DNA of 64,000 nucleotides. Source: Chitinivorax tropicus (GTDB lineage Bacteria; Pseudomonadota; Gammaproteobacteria; Burkholderiales; SCOH01). A program made the position numbers and the translations under genes. Below, piece after piece: positions 35,628 to 46,046 of the stretch. Numbering within the stretch: the stretch's first letter is position 1; each line of letters opens with the position of its first letter. The notes beneath the pieces were generated by a model. The model searched no databases, had not been told where the DNA came from, and saw only the letters and a list, made by a program, of their open reading frames with translations. The stretch lies in NCBI RefSeq assembly GCF_014202905.1, contig NZ_JACHHY010000011.1:62001-126000 (forward strand), given 5' to 3'.

Positions 35628-36095
35628 TCAGGAACCGGTTCCCGGCAGACTTTCCACCTTGACCTTCGCATCTGGCTTGGGCACCGGCAGCGCGGCTTCG
35701 CCACACTTCATTCTGACCGCCACCCCATTGGCAGACATCGCCAAGTCAAAATTGCTCAATTCAGGTTTGTTCTGCACATAGCTACGATATTCGCGCAACG
35801 CCTGGTCGCATTGCTCCTGATCGATCTTGCCGGCATCAGCCCGTTGCAATGTATTGCCGGTTGGCAGCGGCTCAGCACTAGGTAGCTTCTCGACCTTGGA
35901 TTTGGGCTCGACAAAGGTGAACTTGATCTGGTTCTCGATCAACTCGGGTTTGGTCTGAGACTCACCTTTCGGGCATGGAGAATTGGCGTAGGTCACCCTG
36001 CCGGACTGCGGGTGAATGCATTTGAAAATTTCCGATGCCTGACTGGCCGATGTGACACCGATCCAGCCAAGCATCAACCATACACATTTTTTCAT
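35628..36095 (-). CDS. Secreted DUF4124 protein
   Basis: The 155-residue protein starts at ATG 36095 (a TTG six bases upstream is the only alternative) with a signal peptide MKKCVWLMLGWIGVTSASQA. Residues 20-50 form the DUF4124 motif SEIFKCIHPQSGRVTYANSP, with a cysteine pair as usual in this periplasmic family of unknown function. The rest is a Pro/Lys-rich segment and a helix with another cysteine pair (DQEQCDQALREYRSYV, RMKCGEA). It converges on the solute-binding gene. Confidence 0.78.
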   Translation of the reverse strand: MKKCVWLMLGWIGVTSASQASEIFKCIHPQSGRVTYANSPCPKGESQTKPELIENQIKFTFVEPKSKVEKLPSAEPLPTGNTLQRADAGKIDQEQCDQALREYRSYVQNKPELSNFDLAMSANGVAVRMKCGEAALPVPKPDAKVKVESLPGTGS

Positions 36096-36181
36096 GGGCA
36101 AGCCTGTTACCAGAATATCGACAATGACAGGATTCTACCTTCAAATCAACAACAGGCAAGGGCCGTGCACCGTTGGCATGA

Positions 36182-36838
36182 CTAACGGCTGTTTTGTGTC
36201 AAGTGTTTCAGCAAAAACTGCGCCTTCATATATGCAGCCTGATCACCTTGTTTGGCTGCCTGAACATACCAATACATGGCTTTATGAAGATCTTTCTGCA
36301 TACCATCACCTGATTCATACATCGATGCAACAATGTACTGTGAGGCGATTTCCCCATTGGCTGCGGCGCGCTCATACCAGAATGCGGCCAGCCGCTCATC
36401 CTTTTCTGCACCCCGCCCCAGGTAATACTGGGTGGCCAGACTCTCCTGCGCGGCGCCATGGCCTTGATTCGCGGCCCGGCGGAACCACTCGGTGGCCATG
36501 GTCTGTGACCGTGGCACCAGGTGGCCGTGTTCATACAGCAGCCCCATATTGAATTGCGCCTGGGCAAAGCCTCCTTCCGCCGCCTGATTCAGCCAGCTGA
36601 CCCCCGTATGCGGCGAGCCCTCACTGGATTCGCCCCGGATCATCATCATGGCCAGGTTGAACTGCGCCAGCGAGTTGCCATTGCGGGCATTGTGCCCATA
36701 CAGCTTGCCAGCAACTTCATAATCACGGTTGATGTAGGCATGATAGGCTGCATCGCGCTGTTCTGCCGATACGTTTGCACTTGACGCCCCTAGCCAGACG
36801 GCCAGCAGCAACGCAGATAACTTCGTCGGATGACGCAT
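36182..36838 (-). CDS. Secreted Sel1-repeat (TPR-like) protein
   Basis: I start at ATG 36838, with GGGGAG eight bases upstream. A signal peptide (MRHPTKLSALLLAVWLGASS) leads a 218-residue protein made of at least four Sel1-like repeats, for example AQFNLAMMMIRGESSE, AQFNMGLLYEHGHLVPRS, AQESLATQYYLGRGAEKDER and ASQYIVASMYESGDGMQKDL. Such repeats bind partner proteins, often in the periplasm or envelope. No enzyme domain is present. Confidence 0.85.
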   Translation of the reverse strand: MRHPTKLSALLLAVWLGASSANVSAEQRDAAYHAYINRDYEVAGKLYGHNARNGNSLAQFNLAMMMIRGESSEGSPHTGVSWLNQAAEGGFAQAQFNMGLLYEHGHLVPRSQTMATEWFRRAANQGHGAAQESLATQYYLGRGAEKDERLAAFWYERAAANGEIASQYIVASMYESGDGMQKDLHKAMYWYVQAAKQGDQAAYMKAQFLLKHLTQNSR

Positions 36839-37326
36839 GGCCGCGCTCCCCGAAAACAACCCACCGCCGATCGCACCCGCAAACCAGAATCACGGCAGAT
36901 CACACTACTCAATCTAGTTCAATTTATTCTATTTTCCGAATTCATTCACACCACTGGATCGTCATACACATCACATTGTCAGCATGTCTTCTGCCCGGCT
37001 GGCACCAATTCAATGCTCTCCATGCAGCGGATGCTTCCATACAGGCGGATGCCGGCCATGGCATCCACCCTGGCACCCACGCTCATTTCAAGCGGCGCCA
37101 ATAATTGACCGCCCTCACACAGGATACCCTCTTCATCGACAGGGCAGCCGTATCAAGGCGCATCGGCCACGACGCCCCGATCATCTGCCAACATAGCGTA
37201 TACCCGCCAGCGCACGGCTTAGCGGGCGGATACCTGGGTCACGGAGGCCACATTCCGTTGGCCTCACCCGATCAGAACATAGGTAGAATCTGACTTCCAT
37301 TGTTGATTCACGATGAGGACGGCGGC
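36839..37326. other. Intergenic region between divergent Sel1 and NTF2-like genes
   Basis: This 488 bp region separates two divergent genes. Short open frames such as 37105-37293 have no ribosome-binding site or recognisable sequence. An imperfect inverted repeat lies around 37197-37232. I see no RNA gene or mobile element. Confidence 0.4.
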
Positions 37327-37827
37327 ATGCGAGTACTACCAGGAATCCTGTTATGCTTTTCCAGCTTGTCATGGGCGCAGCCTGTCTCGCCCGATGGGGT
37401 GGTTTCCGAGCTATGGCAGGCGCTTTCAAGCCTGCCTGGAGAAAAGCCCGCCATCCAGACACTCAAGCAGCTATTCCACCCTGATGCTTATGTATTTGGC
37501 GCTAGTTATCGTCAAGCCGAGCCGACCCTGACCAGATCGTCAGCCTTGCAATTCATCACCATGCTGGATCGGCCTGCCAAGGATGGTTTTCACGAATGTG
37601 AGATCTTTCGGGACATCCAGGTCTTTGACCGGTTCGCCACCGTCTATAGTGTGGTGGAATCAAGAACCGACAAAACAGCCGCCAAGCCGGATTTCACCGG
37701 CGTCAACAGCATTCAGCTGTATCAAACCAGACAAGGCTGGCAGATCATCTCGCTGTATTACCATGTCGGGCAGGCTGGTGTGCGCATACCCTTGAAAGCA
37801 GGGGTGAGCGGCCAATGCCTGTCATAG
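37327..37827 (+). CDS. Secreted hypothetical protein, NTF2/SnoaL-like
   Basis: I start at ATG 37327, preceded by GAGG, because a signal peptide (MRVLPGILLCFSSLSWA) follows; the frame extends 27 bases upstream. The mature part of about 150 residues has the pattern of an NTF2-like or SnoaL-like fold: LKQLFHPDAYVFG, then HECEIFRDIQVFDRFATVYS and a closing QTRQGWQIISLYYH strand. Proteins like this are often small secreted binding or hydrolase domains, but no active site is evident. It overlaps the end of the cupin gene by six bases, tail to tail. Confidence 0.7.
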   Translation: MRVLPGILLCFSSLSWAQPVSPDGVVSELWQALSSLPGEKPAIQTLKQLFHPDAYVFGASYRQAEPTLTRSSALQFITMLDRPAKDGFHECEIFRDIQVFDRFATVYSVVESRTDKTAAKPDFTGVNSIQLYQTRQGWQIISLYYHVGQAGVRIPLKAGVSGQCLS

Positions 37828-38199
37828 CCCGCCGGACGTGGGCGTCTCGACAATGACATAGTATTTGCGCACCGCCTCGACCACCTCGAATTGCCCGATG
37901 AAGCCCGCTGGGATGACAGCAGCCTCACCCGCGCCGATCTCGCTCACCCGGCCTTCTGCATCATGCAAACGCACCACCCCTTCGATCACACAGAAGAATT
38001 CTGCTTTATTGTCAGCAAAGGCAATCCGCCAGCGCCCTGGCTCGCACGCCCAGATGCCGCAATCCAACACACCATCTTGGCTGGTGTAATGCGTCCAGGT
38101 GGTTCGAAGGGGGTTGCCTGATTCCAGGCGATCCGCCCTGGGCCGGTCATAGATCGGCTCGGGGTGTTGTTGTGAAAAGACAACGGCAGGTTTGGTCAT
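37822..38199 (-). CDS. Cupin-domain protein
   Basis: I start this 125-residue protein at ATG 38199; the frame is open for another 120 bases upstream without similarity. It carries a single small cupin barrel of the DUF861 type: TSQDGVLDCGIWACEPGRWR, then KAEFFCVIEGVVRLHDAEGR and AAVIPAGFIGQFEVVE. Related proteins bind small molecules or act in ureide or sugar metabolism; no specific substrate can be given. It lies convergent with the NTF2-like gene. Confidence 0.8.
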   Translation of the reverse strand: MTKPAVVFSQQHPEPIYDRPRADRLESGNPLRTTWTHYTSQDGVLDCGIWACEPGRWRIAFADNKAEFFCVIEGVVRLHDAEGRVSEIGAGEAAVIPAGFIGQFEVVEAVRKYYVIVETPTSGGL

Positions 38200-38572
38200 A
38201 ACAGGCTTTCTTTGTTCATCACGGAGGAATTGGCCAGGAACAGGCCATGATGGAGGGCGCGCCGTCATATGCCAATCGCGCCGATGGCTAGCGCATTGAT
38301 GGCATTGAAGGAAACGCATGGTATCCGACAGCGGTGTCTACGGCATGCCATCCGTTGGCACGCCCGTTGTCCGTCTTTGCCGGATCACCGGCAGGCGGAA
38401 GGCCATCCATGCTGCGTGGCCATCCAGCCTCCAGCCCCCCAACACCCACAATGGTGCGGATGGCACTTCAACATCGCTGATCGCTTCCAATGAGGCGGCT
38501 CAATGGAAAAGGCCAATCAGCGCTGCGTCCACACGATCAGCAATCTACTGTATGGTGGGCAAGGTCACCCTA
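38200..38572. other. Non-coding stretch between cupin and metZ genes
   Basis: About 370 bp lie between the end of metZ and the start of the cupin gene, both on the minus strand. I see no hairpin terminator with a T-run and no credible gene. Plus-strand open frames that cross it (38269-38493, 38318-38980) look like shadows. Confidence 0.35.
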
Positions 38573-39757
38573 TCAACCCACCAAACCAGTCAGCAGGTCA
38601 CGCTTCAGGTCTTCGATCGACTCCAGGCCCACCGCAATACGCAGCATACCCTCGGTGATGCCAGCTGCGGCGCGGGCCTCTGGGGTGATGCGGCCATGCG
38701 TGGTGCTGGCTGGGTGGGTGATGGTGGTTTTGACATCACCCAAATTAGCAGTGATCGACATCAAACGGGTTGCATCAACCACCCGCCACGCGGCTTCGCG
38801 CCCGCCTTTGACCTCGAAGGTGACAATGCCACCACCCAGATATTGCTGGCGCTGCGCCAGGGCATATTGCGGATGGGACGGCAGGCCTGGGTAGAACACG
38901 CGACTGACTGCAGGTTGCTGCTCCAGCCAGCTGGCCAAAGCCAAGGCGTTACGGCTGTGTGCTTCCATCCGCAACTGTAGCGTTTCCAAGCCTTTCAGGA
39001 TCACCCAGGCATTGAATGCCGACAGTGTCGGCCCTGCGGTGCGCAGGAAGCCGAATACAGGCTCCAGCAATTGCTTGTTCCCCAATACGGCCCCACCCAA
39101 TACTCTCCCCTGCCCATCCAGGTATTTGGTGGCGGAATGCACGACGATATCGGCACCCAGTGCCAAGGGGCGCTGCAAGGCTGGCGTACAAAAACAGTTG
39201 TCCACCACCAGGAGCGCACCACGGCGATGGGCGATCTCCGCCAGAGCTGCGATGTCGGCCAATTCAGTCAAGGGATTGGAGGGCGTCTCGACGAACAGCA
39301 TGCGGGTGTTGGGCTGGATAGCCGCCTCCCAGGCAGCCAGATCGGCCAGATCGACATAGGTGGTGGTGATGCCGAATCGGCTCAGGATGGTGTTGAACAG
39401 CTGAACCGTGGAACCAAACAGGCTTTTGGACGCCACGATATGATCCCCCGCCGACAGCAGACCCATGATGCAGCTGGTGATCGCTGCCATACCCGACGCC
39501 GTCGCCACGCAGAACTCGGCGCCCTCCAGCGCCGCCAGACGCGTCTGAAATGCAGTCACTGTCGGGTTGGTGAACCGGGCATAGATATTGCCAGGCTCGG
39601 TGCCGCCAAAGCGCGCTGCTGCCTGTGCTGCGTTTTCAAAGACAAAGCTGGAGGTCAGGAACATCGCCTCGCTATGCTCTCCAAACTGGGTACGATCTGC
39701 CCCTGCCCGAATGGCGAGGGTTTCCAGTTGCCAATCACTCTCTGCAAAATCCGTCAT
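38573..39757 (-). CDS. metZ: O-succinylhomoserine sulfhydrylase
   Basis: This 394-residue PLP enzyme makes homocysteine from O-succinylhomoserine and sulfide. It shows the MetZ pattern: LETLAIRAGADRTQFGEHSE at the N-terminus, TSSFVFENAAQAAARF, IYARFTNPTVTAFQTRLAAL, PLP lysine in VVHSATKYLDGQGRVLGG, and HPASTTHGRITPEARAAAGI. The length of 394 and the SGMAAITSCIMGLLSAGDHI segment fit MetZ rather than MetB or MetC. It lies downstream of purF on the same strand but after a terminator, so it probably has its own promoter in the 220-bp gap. Together with metY at 11968 it gives the cell two homocysteine routes. Confidence 0.93.
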   Translation of the reverse strand: MTDFAESDWQLETLAIRAGADRTQFGEHSEAMFLTSSFVFENAAQAAARFGGTEPGNIYARFTNPTVTAFQTRLAALEGAEFCVATASGMAAITSCIMGLLSAGDHIVASKSLFGSTVQLFNTILSRFGITTTYVDLADLAAWEAAIQPNTRMLFVETPSNPLTELADIAALAEIAHRRGALLVVDNCFCTPALQRPLALGADIVVHSATKYLDGQGRVLGGAVLGNKQLLEPVFGFLRTAGPTLSAFNAWVILKGLETLQLRMEAHSRNALALASWLEQQPAVSRVFYPGLPSHPQYALAQRQQYLGGGIVTFEVKGGREAAWRVVDATRLMSITANLGDVKTTITHPASTTHGRITPEARAAAGITEGMLRIAVGLESIEDLKRDLLTGLVG

Positions 39758-39815
39758 CTTCAGCTCTATCTCGGTTACGGGGCCATGCGACTGCAGCTAC
39801 AGATATATCACCCCG

Positions 39816-39851
39816 GAAAAACAAAACCCGCTTGCAACAGCCAAGCGGGTT
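39816..39851 (-). terminator. Rho-independent terminator after purF
   Basis: On the minus strand AACCCGCTTG (39842-39851) pairs perfectly with CAAGCGGGTT (39825-39834) around a 7-base loop and is followed by TTGTTTTT. It separates the purF operon from metZ. Confidence 0.85.
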
Positions 39852-39980
39852 CAGGATCGAGACCTTGGAAACTCCACGGTTTAGCTGTATTTTTTATGCG
39901 CCCGCAAGCGGTGACAAATCGGCGCTAACGCTATGGTCGAGGATGTCAAGGCAGGCTGTCAAGCGCTGCCCCATCCGATA

Positions 39981-41504
39981 TCAGATCAGGTTCTGTTCCG
40001 CCACACCGATATTGAAGTCGAGATCCCGTTCCTTGTCCGCCTTGGCCGCGTCGTTGCGTTCACTTTCGATCTTGGCCAGATAGGCTTCGTCGATATCCCC
40101 TGTGATATATTTCCCGCTGAAGCAGGAAGTCTCAAAGGTCTTGATATCGAAATTGCAGCGATGCACCGCTGCTTCCAGCGCTTCCAGATCCTGATACACC
40201 ACCGCATCCGCACCGATCTCGCGGGCAATGGCCGCCGCATCACGCCCAGTTGCCAACAGCTCGTTGCGGGTGGGCATGTCAATGCCATATACGTTCGGAA
40301 AGCGCACTGGTGGCGCCGCCGATGCAAAATACACCTTCAAGGCACCTGCTTCGCGCACCATCTGCACGATTTCCCGCGAGGTCGTGCCGCGCACGATCGA
40401 ATCATCGACCAGCAGCACGTTCTTGCCTTTGAATTCGACGGCGATCGGGCTCAGCTTTTGCCGCACCGATTTCTTGCGGACAGCCTGCCCAGGCATGATG
40501 AATGTCCGACCGATATAGCGGTTTTTCATGAAGCCTTCGCGATAGGGCAAACCCAGGTGATTAGCGAGCTGCAACGCACTGGCACGGCTGGTGTCAGGAA
40601 TCGGAATCACCACATCGATATCAAGGTTGGGCATGGTCTGGCGAATCTTGTCCGCCAGGAACTCGCCCATGTACAAGCGGGATGCATGCACCGAAATGCC
40701 ATCGATCACCGAATCAGAACGGGCAAAGTAGACGAACTCGAAAATACAGGGGGTATGGGCGGTGTTCTCCGCACATTGACGATTGAAGAATTGCCCATCT
40801 TGCGTGATATAGACGGCCTCGCCCGGCGCCACATCCCGCACGGGTTGGAATCCCAACGAATCCAGCGTGACCGACTCTGAGGCCAGCATGTACTCCGTGC
40901 CTTGTGGGGTCTCGGCCTTGCCCAACACCAGCGGACGAATGCCGTTCGGGTCACGAAAGGCCACCAGACCATGCCCGGCAATCATCGACACCACCGCGTA
41001 GGCGCCCCGAATACGCTTGTGAACAGCAGCCACCGCTGAGAACACCGCGTCCGCATCCACCCGGTCGCCACGTGTCTGCTTCTGCAGCTCGTGCGCGAAC
41101 ACATTCAACAGCACTTCGGAATCTGAATTGGTATTGATATGACGCAGATCCTGCAGGTACATCTCCTGTTTCAGCTGATCTGCGTTCGTCAGGTTGCCGT
41201 TATGCGCCAACACGATACCAAACGGTGAATTGACATAGAACGGCTGGGCCTCAGCCAGCGATGAAGCTGAGCCGGCTGTGGGGTAACGGACGTGCCCGAT
41301 GCCCGTGGTGCCCTGTAACGAGCGCATATTGCGTGTGCGGAACACATCGCGCACCAAGCCGGAGCCCTTGTGCATATGCAGACGTGGACCATCCATCGTA
41401 ACAATGCCTGCAGCATCCTGACCACGATGCTGCAGAATCAATAAGCCGTCATACAACATCTGATTGACAGGCGTCTTGGCGACCAAACCGATAATTCCGC
41501 ACAT
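39981..41504 (-). CDS. purF: Amidophosphoribosyltransferase
   Basis: This 507-residue enzyme starts de novo purine synthesis by transferring glutamine ammonia to PRPP. After the initiator Met comes the catalytic cysteine ([10 protein letters not shown]). The N-terminal glutaminase part has [17 protein letters not shown] and [13 protein letters not shown]. The PRPP site is [20 protein letters not shown]. Length and order match E. coli PurF. Six bases separate it from cvpA upstream, the classical cvpA-purF pair. A terminator follows. Confidence 0.97.
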   Translation of the reverse strand: MCGIIGLVAKTPVNQMLYDGLLILQHRGQDAAGIVTMDGPRLHMHKGSGLVRDVFRTRNMRSLQGTTGIGHVRYPTAGSASSLAEAQPFYVNSPFGIVLAHNGNLTNADQLKQEMYLQDLRHINTNSDSEVLLNVFAHELQKQTRGDRVDADAVFSAVAAVHKRIRGAYAVVSMIAGHGLVAFRDPNGIRPLVLGKAETPQGTEYMLASESVTLDSLGFQPVRDVAPGEAVYITQDGQFFNRQCAENTAHTPCIFEFVYFARSDSVIDGISVHASRLYMGEFLADKIRQTMPNLDIDVVIPIPDTSRASALQLANHLGLPYREGFMKNRYIGRTFIMPGQAVRKKSVRQKLSPIAVEFKGKNVLLVDDSIVRGTTSREIVQMVREAGALKVYFASAAPPVRFPNVYGIDMPTRNELLATGRDAAAIAREIGADAVVYQDLEALEAAVHRCNFDIKTFETSCFSGKYITGDIDEAYLAKIESERNDAAKADKERDLDFNIGVAEQNLI

Positions 41505-41510
41505 AATTAC

Positions 41511-42002
41511 TTACTCATATTTAATGTGTTTGGCGAGCCCGTCCGGCAACCAAGGCTTGACAACCAGCGCCACGGCCTCGAATACAGGACTGAACATCGC
41601 ATTTTTCCACATCGGCTCGCGCGGCAACGAGGTCAACCCCGCCAGCAACACCAGCACGACAACGATAAAACATCCACGTACCAAGCCAAACAGCGCGCCC
41701 AGTATACGATCGACCCCTGACAGGCCAACCACTTTGATGACCTCGGACAATGCGATGGTCAGCAATGTCATGATCAGCAACGAACCCAGAAACAATGCCA
41801 GAAAGCCCGCCAGCAGTTTCAACTCTTCGCTGGGAATCGAAGCAGGTAAGAGCGGCGTGATTTCAGTGGTGTAGTTTCGCGCCACGAAAAATGCGATGAC
41901 CCACGAAGCCAAAGCCATCAGCTCGCGCAGCAGCCCGCGCATCACGCTCAGTAACACCGAAAAACCGACAATCAGCAAAACACCGTAGTCAAATGGGGTC
42001 AT
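41511..42002 (-). CDS. cvpA: CvpA family membrane protein
   Basis: This 163-residue protein has four probable membrane helices (DYGVLLIVGFSVLLSVMRGL, LASWVIAFFVARNY, ELKLLAGFLALFLGSLLIM, VRGCFIVVVLVLLAGL). It matches the CvpA family by sequence and by its place in front of purF. CvpA is needed for colicin V production and for envelope robustness in enterics; the molecular role is unclear. Confidence 0.93.
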   Translation of the reverse strand: MTPFDYGVLLIVGFSVLLSVMRGLLRELMALASWVIAFFVARNYTTEITPLLPASIPSEELKLLAGFLALFLGSLLIMTLLTIALSEVIKVVGLSGVDRILGALFGLVRGCFIVVVLVLLAGLTSLPREPMWKNAMFSPVFEAVALVVKPWLPDGLAKHIKYE

Positions 42003-42043
42003 TGTATGCCGTGATCTTGGCAGGGAGCCAATTCCAATATAGT

Positions 42044-42808
42044 TCAGCGCGGTACGATCACACCGGAATAACCCATGGATTTCAGCTTCTCCAGGGCATT
42101 CTCGGCTTGCTGCCGGCTTGTAAACGGGCCAGCACGCACACGTGTCAACGGCCCCTTGGCCTCGGCGTAGGCAGGCACACCGACCTGCTGCAATTTGGCT
42201 GCCAGTTGTTTGGCCTTGTTATCTTCGGACAAGGCCGCGATCTGGATCGCCACGCTGCCTTTGGCATCGGCTTTCATCCCAGCCAGCTCGGCTTTCTGGG
42301 CCTCGGCCTTCGCTTCCTTGGCCTCGCGCGCTTCTCGCGCCTCCTTGGATTCAGCTGGCTCTTTCTTCGGTTTGGGTGCCTCTGGCTTTTCCGCCATTTT
42401 CACATCGGCAGCCGGCTTGGGCACCAATCTGGAGGGCTCGGGCGTCGGCTTGGGAGCCGGTGGCTCGACGAGTGTGGGGGCCGGTTTTGTATGTGAAGGG
42501 GCCGCTTCTGGCGGCTTGGGCACCTGCGCCACCCCGCTGGGTGCGGCATCCAACGGAGATGGGCGGGAAGCCAGATCAGGTGCAGGCGTAGCTTGTAATT
42601 GCGGCGCATTGCTGACGATCTCGACATGTTGCGCCCCAACATGCTGTGTCGCGCCTTTGGGTTCGCTGTCCAACACATTCCATAGGACAACGACTGCAAC
42701 CAATACCAGCACCACCGCCCCGACCAAGCGACGGCGTGCCCGCTTTTTCAGCTGCAGCAGTTCATCATTCGAAGTTTGTTGAACCATGCCTTTTGGGTAC
42801 CGGCTCAC
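42044..42808 (-). CDS. dedD: SPOR-domain membrane protein (DedD-like)
   Basis: The 254-residue frame opens with a GTG whose last bases overlap the folC TGA, which suggests translational coupling; an ATG 21 bases in is the alternative start. A membrane helix (residues about 29-46, GAVVLVLVAVVVLWNVL) anchors a long Pro/Ala/Lys linker (about 60-175) and a C-terminal SPOR domain (VAIQIAALSEDNKAKQLAAK, VPAYAEAKGPLTRVRAGPF). SPOR domains bind denuded peptidoglycan at the division septum. The position folC-dedD-cvpA-purF is conserved in many Proteobacteria, hence the symbol. Confidence 0.88.
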   Translation of the reverse strand: MSRYPKGMVQQTSNDELLQLKKRARRRLVGAVVLVLVAVVVLWNVLDSEPKGATQHVGAQHVEIVSNAPQLQATPAPDLASRPSPLDAAPSGVAQVPKPPEAAPSHTKPAPTLVEPPAPKPTPEPSRLVPKPAADVKMAEKPEAPKPKKEPAESKEAREAREAKEAKAEAQKAELAGMKADAKGSVAIQIAALSEDNKAKQLAAKLQQVGVPAYAEAKGPLTRVRAGPFTSRQQAENALEKLKSMGYSGVIVPR

Positions 42809-44085
42809 CGAGTTTGACGTGCCTGAAGCACCTCGGCAACCGTATAAAACGATCCGAAGGCGGCAATTCTATCATTTTCCCCCGCCTTATCACAGGCGGC
42901 CCGATACGCGTCGCCAATGGTTTCGAATGTGGAGATTTTCCCAATGACATTCGCAGCTTGCAACGCGGCCTGCAATGCCTCGACGGACATCGCCCTGGGC
43001 CCATCCAGGGGCGCGATGAACCAGTGATCGATCTGCTCCTTCAATAAGGAGATCACACTGCCAATATCTTTATCTGCCAACATTGAGAATACCGCAAATG
43101 TCTGTTCGTAATACCCCATGGCTTTAAGGCTGGCGCCAAATGCACGGGCAGCATGGGGATTGTGCGCGACATCCAGAATCACGCTGGGCCGCCCTGGCAT
43201 GACTTGAAAGCGGGCTGGCCACTCCACCTGCAACAATCCACGCTTGATATCGCTGATGCTGACCGGCAGGCGATCGCGCAATTCGTCCAACACAGCCATT
43301 GCCACGCTGGCATTGCCCAATTGATAGGCGCCACGTAAAGCAGGAAAAGGCAGCGACAGATGCTTCCCACGCCGCCCCCAGAACGCCCACTGTTGCTCTT
43401 GCCGGGTAAAACCGAAATCCTTGCCGATCAGTTGCAGATCAGCGTCGATCGACTGGGCATGCTCGACTAACGTGGCAGGGGGTTGTGCATCACCACACAC
43501 GGCAACTTTACCAGCTCTGAAAATACCGGCCTTTTCATATGCAATCGCCTCGCGGGTATCGCCCAGATAGGCCTGGTGATCCAGATCCACACTGACCACG
43601 GCTGCCACATCCGCATCAAATGCGTTGACCGCATCCAACCGCCCGCCCAACCCCACTTCCAGGATCACCACATCCAGCGCCGCCTGGGCAAAATGCCAGA
43701 TGGCGGCCAGAGTACCGAATTCATAGTAGGTCAATGGTGTTTGGCCACGCCCAGCTTCAACGGCTTCGAAGGATCGTATCAACGCGGCATCGCTGATCGG
43801 TTGCAGCTCGACGGCCACCCGCTCGTTGTAGTGCAACAAATGAGGCGAGGTATAGCAACCCACTTTATAGCCCGCTGCAGTCAGTATCGTGCTGAGAAAG
43901 GCACAAACCGAGCCCTTCCCATTGGTACCGCCGATGGTGATGACCGGACAGGCCAGATTCAGGCCCATCTGCGCTTTGGCTGCCTGTACCCGCGCCAAAC
44001 CCAGATCGATGGCCACGGGGTGTATTTGCTCCAGATGACGAAGCCAGTCATCAACTGTTTGTCTATTTGTGTGGGGATGGGTCAT
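42805..44085 (-). CDS. folC: Bifunctional folylpolyglutamate/dihydrofolate synthase
   Basis: This 426-residue enzyme joins glutamate to dihydropteroate and extends the glutamate tail of folates. It has the Mur-ligase-like ATP loop TIGGTNGKGSVCAFLSTIL, the substrate segment YTSPHLLHYNERVAV, VILEVGLGGRLDAVNAFDAD and ILDVAHNPHAARAFGASLKA. The length fits E. coli FolC (422). It overlaps the SPOR gene by four bases. It follows accD after a 182-bp gap. Confidence 0.96.
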   Translation of the reverse strand: MTHPHTNRQTVDDWLRHLEQIHPVAIDLGLARVQAAKAQMGLNLACPVITIGGTNGKGSVCAFLSTILTAAGYKVGCYTSPHLLHYNERVAVELQPISDAALIRSFEAVEAGRGQTPLTYYEFGTLAAIWHFAQAALDVVILEVGLGGRLDAVNAFDADVAAVVSVDLDHQAYLGDTREAIAYEKAGIFRAGKVAVCGDAQPPATLVEHAQSIDADLQLIGKDFGFTRQEQQWAFWGRRGKHLSLPFPALRGAYQLGNASVAMAVLDELRDRLPVSISDIKRGLLQVEWPARFQVMPGRPSVILDVAHNPHAARAFGASLKAMGYYEQTFAVFSMLADKDIGSVISLLKEQIDHWFIAPLDGPRAMSVEALQAALQAANVIGKISTFETIGDAYRAACDKAGENDRIAAFGSFYTVAEVLQARQTR

Positions 44086-44267
44086 ATCGTTTACATCATC
44101 TCTGATTTGGCGGCATCGGGCATCGATTCCGTGTGGGCGGCATGATGATCATGGCCTTCCCCGACACTGGCCCAGCAAAGCAACAGCCGGTTTAACGGCC
44201 CGCATGATAGCAAGCAGATAAACCGGCTGACAGTCTTGACAATGGTCAGACTTGCGACATGCGTCGA

Positions 44268-45137
44268 TCAATGATCCCGTGCGGGCAATCGCAACATCAG
44301 TGTCAACAGATCCGCAACTTTGTCGCGCATCTGGCGGCGATCGACAATCATGTCAATTGCTCCTTTTTCCAGCAGGAATTCCGCACGCTGGAAGCCCTCC
44401 GGCAGAGTTTCACGTACCGTCTGCTCAATGACACGCGGGCCCGCAAAGCCAATCAGTGCCTGCGGCTCGGCTATCACCACATCGCCCAGAAAGGCAAAAC
44501 TGGCCGATACGCCCCCCATGGTGGGGTCGGTCAGCACGGAGATGAAGGGCAGGCGACGCTCAGCCAGCTTGGTCAACGCCGCGCTGGTTTTAGCCATCTG
44601 CATCAAGGAATTCAAGCCTTCCTGCATTCGTGCGCCACCGCTGGCCGCTACACAGATAAAAGGCAGATTCTGCTCAAGACAGGTATTCACACCCCGCACG
44701 AAGCGCTCGCCAACGACAGCCCCCATGGAGCCCCCGATGAACTTGAATTCGAATGCAGCAGCCACCAGCGGGACATGATGGATGGCCCCTTGCATGACCA
44801 CCAAGGCATCGGTTTCACCAGTGTCATTGCGTGCGGCCTCCAGGCGGTCTGGATAGCGCTTCGAATCCTTGAATTTGAGCGTGTCCAGTGGTTGGACTTC
44901 GCCACCAATCTCAAACCGGCCTTCTGGGTCAAGCAGCATGTCCAGTCGCTTCCGGGCTGAGATCGGGTTGTGATGATCACACTTTGGGCAGACGTTGAGA
45001 TTGTTCTCCAGATCTGTCCGATATAACACGGCCTCGCATGCAGAGCATTTGCTCCACAAACCTTCCGGCACACCGGCCTTCGCCCCATTGGTCTTGCTCT
45101 TGATCTTGGGCGGCAGCAGTTTCTGTAACCAGCTCAT
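44268..45137 (-). CDS. accD: Acetyl-CoA carboxylase carboxyltransferase, beta subunit
   Basis: I start the 289-residue protein at ATG 45137 ([13 protein letters not shown]), the usual AccD opening, with AGGA eight bases upstream; the frame is open another 87 bases. A zinc ribbon (KCSAC and CPKC, about residues 27-50) and the crotonase-fold core ([66 protein letters not shown]) are intact. With AccA it transfers CO2 from biotin to acetyl-CoA, the first step of fatty acid synthesis. The gene sits between trpA and folC as in many Proteobacteria. Confidence 0.96.
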   Translation of the reverse strand: MSWLQKLLPPKIKSKTNGAKAGVPEGLWSKCSACEAVLYRTDLENNLNVCPKCDHHNPISARKRLDMLLDPEGRFEIGGEVQPLDTLKFKDSKRYPDRLEAARNDTGETDALVVMQGAIHHVPLVAAAFEFKFIGGSMGAVVGERFVRGVNTCLEQNLPFICVAASGGARMQEGLNSLMQMAKTSAALTKLAERRLPFISVLTDPTMGGVSASFAFLGDVVIAEPQALIGFAGPRVIEQTVRETLPEGFQRAEFLLEKGAIDMIVDRRQMRDKVADLLTLMLRLPARDH

Positions 45138-45162
45138 CGTCTCTGTCCTATCTGCGATCTGC

Positions 45163-45963
45163 TCAGGCATGATCGATTGCCTCTCGTATATCTTTGACCA
45201 GCTTGCCGATGTTTTCCACCGCATCCCGTTCGCCTGCAGATTCTATCTCCTGCACCAAACGGCTACCGATCACTACTGCGTCCGCGACTTCCGCCACGGC
45301 CCGGGCCGTTTTGCCATCGCGAATGCCAAAACCCACGCCTATCGGCAACTGGATGTGTTTTCGTAACAGCGGCAACCTTGCCGCCACCTCGGACATGTCC
45401 AGATTCGCCGCTCCTGTCACCCCACGCAACGATACGTAGTAGACATACCCTCGTGCGAGCTTGCCCACCGTCTCGATACGTGATTCCGGTGTGGTAGGGG
45501 CAAGCAGGAAGATAGGAGCAATACCATGGCGGTCCAGGATATCCACCAGACCACTGGCCTCCTCCGGCGGGAAATCCACCGTCAACAGGCCATCCACCCC
45601 TGCCGCAGACGCCTGCTGGGCGAAAGTCTCATAGCCCATCGCCTCAACCGGGTTGGCATACCCCATCAACACAACCGGGGTATCTGCATCGCGCTGGCGG
45701 AATTCAGCCACCATCGCAAGCACATCCTTCAAGCTGACCTGATTGGCCAGTGCGCGCTCCATGGCTCGCTGGATGACCGGGCCTTCTGCCATGGGATCAG
45801 AAAACGGTACGCCTATTTCCAGAATATCTGCCCCTGCAGCAGCCAACGCATGCATCAACGGAACCGTCAGCGCTTTGGTCGGGTCGCCTGCTGTAATGTA
45901 GGGGATCAATGCTTTGCGCTGTTGCTGCTTCAGCGCACTCAATCTGGAATCGATTCTGGACAT
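45163..45963 (-). CDS. trpA: Tryptophan synthase alpha chain
   Basis: This 266-residue TIM-barrel enzyme cleaves indole-3-glycerol phosphate. The catalytic Glu and Asp are in [20 protein letters not shown] and [27 protein letters not shown]. It also shows ITAGDP near the start and the phosphate-binding [12 protein letters not shown]. It follows trpB by 83 bp and precedes accD. Confidence 0.97.
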   Translation of the reverse strand: MSRIDSRLSALKQQQRKALIPYITAGDPTKALTVPLMHALAAAGADILEIGVPFSDPMAEGPVIQRAMERALANQVSLKDVLAMVAEFRQRDADTPVVLMGYANPVEAMGYETFAQQASAAGVDGLLTVDFPPEEASGLVDILDRHGIAPIFLLAPTTPESRIETVGKLARGYVYYVSLRGVTGAANLDMSEVAARLPLLRKHIQLPIGVGFGIRDGKTARAVAEVADAVVIGSRLVQEIESAGERDAVENIGKLVKDIREAIDHA

Positions 45964-46046
45964 GTTTATTAGCGGACTCTACTTGACGGCACAGCTGGCC
46001 GCGTATTGGGGGAAACCCGCAAGGGGCATATCGCCCCCGCGCATCG